64,000 nt of DNA from Nitrosophilus kaiyonis (GTDB lineage Bacteria > Campylobacterota > Campylobacteria > Campylobacterales > Nitratiruptoraceae). The translations under genes and the position numbers were made by a program. This document shows positions 62,467 to 64,000 of the stretch, piece by piece; the first letter of the stretch is position 1; each line of letters opens with the position of its first letter. The stretch covers positions 1,093,501 to 1,157,500 of the forward strand of contig NZ_AP025696.1 of NCBI RefSeq assembly GCF_027943725.1, read 5' to 3'. The notes under the pieces were generated by a model. The model searched no databases. It had not been told where the DNA came from and worked only from the letters and a program-made list of their open reading frames with translations.

Positions 62467-63072
62467 ATGCTGAAAAAATATTTCCCATATATCCTTTTAG
62501 GAATATATATAATTTTATTTGTTATTTGTGCAATAAATCCTGTAGATAAAACTGTTTGGATAACAGAAAATATTACTGTTTTGATTGTTGTTATACCATT
62601 AGTTTTAACATATAAAAAGTTTAGATTTTCAAATATGGCTTATTTTTTAATGAGCATTTGGATATATATGCATACAATTGGAGGGCATTATACCTTTAAA
62701 AATGTCCCTTTTGATTTTATCAATCATCTATTTGGATGGGAGAGAAACAATTATGATAGATTTGCACATTTTGCAGTTGGATTTTATGCTTATGCTATTG
62801 CAGAACTTTTAGATAGAAAAAAACTTGTAAATTCAAAAGTAATTCTATTTTTGTTTCCAATATTTTCAATTTTCACAGTTGCATCAGTTTATGAGATATT
62901 TGAGTGGATTGCAACAATTTTTATGAATCCAGAAGCTGGACTTGATTATGTAAGTGCTCAAGGTGATATTTGGGATGCGCAAAAAGATATGTGCTGCGAT
63001 GGTCTAGGTGCAATTTTAGCAACTATTTTTTATTTTTTAAAGAATTTTCGAAGCAAAGCTTCGAAAATTTAG
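62467..63072 (+). CDS. DUF2238 (YjdF-like) membrane protein
   Basis: A 201-residue polytopic protein with about five to six helices. The family signature is clear: NYDRFAHFAVGFYAYAIAEL, then YEIFEWI and QGDIWDAQKDMCCDGLGA. Function is unknown in the family. The final residues NFRSKASKI are encoded by a perfect TTCGAAG hairpin, so the C-terminus seems to be extended by the hairpin. It follows the thioredoxin-like gene by 3 bases and overlaps the convergent cytochrome gene by 4. Confidence 0.88.
   Translation: MLKKYFPYILLGIYIILFVICAINPVDKTVWITENITVLIVVIPLVLTYKKFRFSNMAYFLMSIWIYMHTIGGHYTFKNVPFDFINHLFGWERNNYDRFAHFAVGFYAYAIAELLDRKKLVNSKVILFLFPIFSIFTVASVYEIFEWIATIFMNPEAGLDYVSAQGDIWDAQKDMCCDGLGAILATIFYFLKNFRSKASKI
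63043..63069. terminator. TTCGAAG-family hairpin at a convergent junction
   Basis: AATTTTCGAAGC (63043-63054), loop AAA and GCTTCGAAAATT (63058-63069) form a perfect 12-bp stem with AAAATT/AATTTT bases at its foot. It lies at the end of two facing genes and may serve as a bidirectional terminator, although the T-run is inside the stem. It lies in the coding end of the DUF2238 gene. Confidence 0.55.
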
Positions 63073-64000
63073 TAGGAAAAAATCTCTTTTTTAAAAATAA
63101 AAGGTTTATTTGCTATTTCTATTTTTTGTAGTCCAAGTTTTTTTGATAATGGTGGTTTAACAAGTTTGTAACCTAAAACTACAACTACTTTATCACCTTT
63201 TTTTAGCTCAAAATTGTATTTGAATACTCTTTTTTCATTTGCTTTAAGCATACTATCTTTTACAACCTCTTTTGCAAGCCATGGAGGGGTTGGTTTGCCA
63301 TTTGCTCCAATTACTCTTACAAGAATCTCTTTTTTTTCAAAAATTTTTTTCTTATCTCTAATAACCATTATTTTTGCAAAGGCTACACGTGCTGGATGAA
63401 GTAAAAAATCGTGAGGGATTTTAGAATTAATCGCAATCTCAAAACCTTTTAAATGTGCTAAAAACTCAATATCTACATATTTTTTTAAAAGATTTTGATG
63501 AACATGAGCCCCTGGAAATCCATGAAAGGTATGTGTTTTTGTTTGACGCAAAGTAGAAACACTTCCCTTTACTTTTGGCATGTGACAACTAACACAATTT
63601 GCATTTTCGATTTCTCTATTTTCATTTGTTGAACAAACATTTAGACCAAATTTGTTTCTTTTATGAGAGTGGCATCCCATACATACATTTCCCTTTAAAA
63701 AGTTTGGGTTTGTTGTTTCGATTTTATGATATGGAGATTTTATATGTTCTTTAAGGGTTCCAAAATATTTTTTTGGCTCTTTTGAGATAATATTGTGATT
63801 TGTTTTTAAATCCTCTTTTATAGCTTTTATTCTATGGCAATATGCACACGCAACTGCATCTGATTGTGTTTTATTGTTTGGATCTGGCAAAACACCATTA
63901 TTTGGTTTTATTAACTCTTTTAAATTATCTGCTGCTGGAGTATGACATTTTGCACAATTGTATGATTCTTTTTTCTTAGCTGGATTTTTATCCCAAACAG
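63069..64000 (-). CDS. Multiheme cytochrome c, N-terminus outside the window
   Basis: The frame is open to the right edge of the window, so the start is missing. Heme motifs CAKCH (63956-63942), CAYCH, CMGCH and CVSCH are seen in the visible 310 residues, at least four hemes. The middle is rich in lysine and contains further histidines (HQNLL, HSHK). The C-terminal part (about the last 120 residues) lacks hemes and looks beta-rich, ending with FIFKKEIFSY. It is likely a periplasmic electron-transfer protein. The TTG at 63888-63890 is only an internal codon. Confidence 0.85.
   Translation of the reverse strand, partial: VWDKNPAKKKESYNCAKCHTPAADNLKELIKPNNGVLPDPNNKTQSDAVACAYCHRIKAIKEDLKTNHNIISKEPKKYFGTLKEHIKSPYHKIETTNPNFLKGNVCMGCHSHKRNKFGLNVCSTNENREIENANCVSCHMPKVKGSVSTLRQTKTHTFHGFPGAHVHQNLLKKYVDIEFLAHLKGFEIAINSKIPHDFLLHPARVAFAKIMVIRDKKKIFEKKEILVRVIGANGKPTPPWLAKEVVKDSMLKANEKRVFKYNFELKKGDKVVVVLGYKLVKPPLSKKLGLQKIEIANKPFIFKKEIFSY

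Noticed and set aside
63888-63890. Start of the multiheme cytochrome at TTG 63890
   Set aside because: The frame continues upstream to the window edge and includes a further CAKCH heme motif, so this is an internal codon.

Overview
The window is a strongly AT-rich, gene-dense bacterial chromosome segment. Its gene content points to a Campylobacterota (Epsilonproteobacteria) genome. From memory, Campylobacter jejuni has the order ileS, a tiny membrane gene, gatA, guaB, then a nitrilase-like gene, murC, a membrane gene and mutS2, and that skeleton recurs here at 38749-58423 with extra genes inserted. The carboxynorspermidine route to polyamines, promoters with a strong -10 box but a poor -35, many c-type cytochromes and frequent TTG starts fit the same group. 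No ribosomal RNA or marker gene fixes the genus. Nautiliales, Hydrogenimonas, Nitratiruptor or Sulfurimonas-like lineages are all possible. No phage, insertion sequence or CRISPR array is visible.

Layout. 1-5.6 kb: argC, an LpxH-like phosphatase, metF, serB, a PEBP-family periplasmic protein, a DUF72 protein and a methyltransferase pair. 5.7-9.1 kb: an oadG-oadA-oadB sodium-pump decarboxylase operon. 9.1-16.2 kb: a stand-alone NifU-like protein, a double ferritin-like protein, a polyamine operon (carboxynorspermidine dehydrogenase and decarboxylase) and a secreted nuclease preceded by a 55-residue basic protein. 16.3-22.4 kb: a complete pgaABCD operon for poly-N-acetylglucosamine. 22.3-26.4 kb: small cytochromes, thioredoxin 2, and a two-component system whose kinase gene overlaps a mini-cytochrome gene. 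26.4-36.9 kb: a CsgG-like lipoprotein, DNA polymerase X, a Lon-like protease, Nudix and YigZ proteins, and two FIST-sensor cyclic-di-GMP enzymes. 37.0-37.3 kb: a four-tRNA operon (Lys, Glu, Val, Asp) with a textbook promoter. 37.4-58.4 kb: cinA-like, ileS, gatA, guaB, two metY-type genes, metX, xseB, a nitrilase-like protein, a ThiF-like protein, a peptidase-ChaN-PDZ fusion, dapC, murC and mutS2. 58.4-64 kb: a secreted lectin-like protein, an EI24 membrane protein, a helicase, a thioredoxin-like protein, a DUF2238 protein and a multiheme cytochrome cut by the window edge.

How the parts may work together. PgaC/PgaD polymerise poly-GlcNAc in a cyclic-di-GMP-dependent way in E. coli. This window also carries a FIST-GGDEF enzyme, a FIST-GGDEF-EAL enzyme and a polyamine pathway, and polyamines often affect biofilms, so a surface-attachment module is a reasonable inference.

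The least explained structure is non-coding. At least six leaders (before serB, the ferritin-like gene, a cytochrome c, ileS, metX and a thioredoxin-like gene, with weaker traces before argC and guaB) carry degenerate repeats, several with a clear 7-base period. A purine-rich arm comes first, a pyrimidine-rich arm (CCAATTC-like in several copies) follows, and the ribosome-binding site comes after. A second family of perfect TTCGAAG hairpins occurs four times, once in frame inside a helicase gene.
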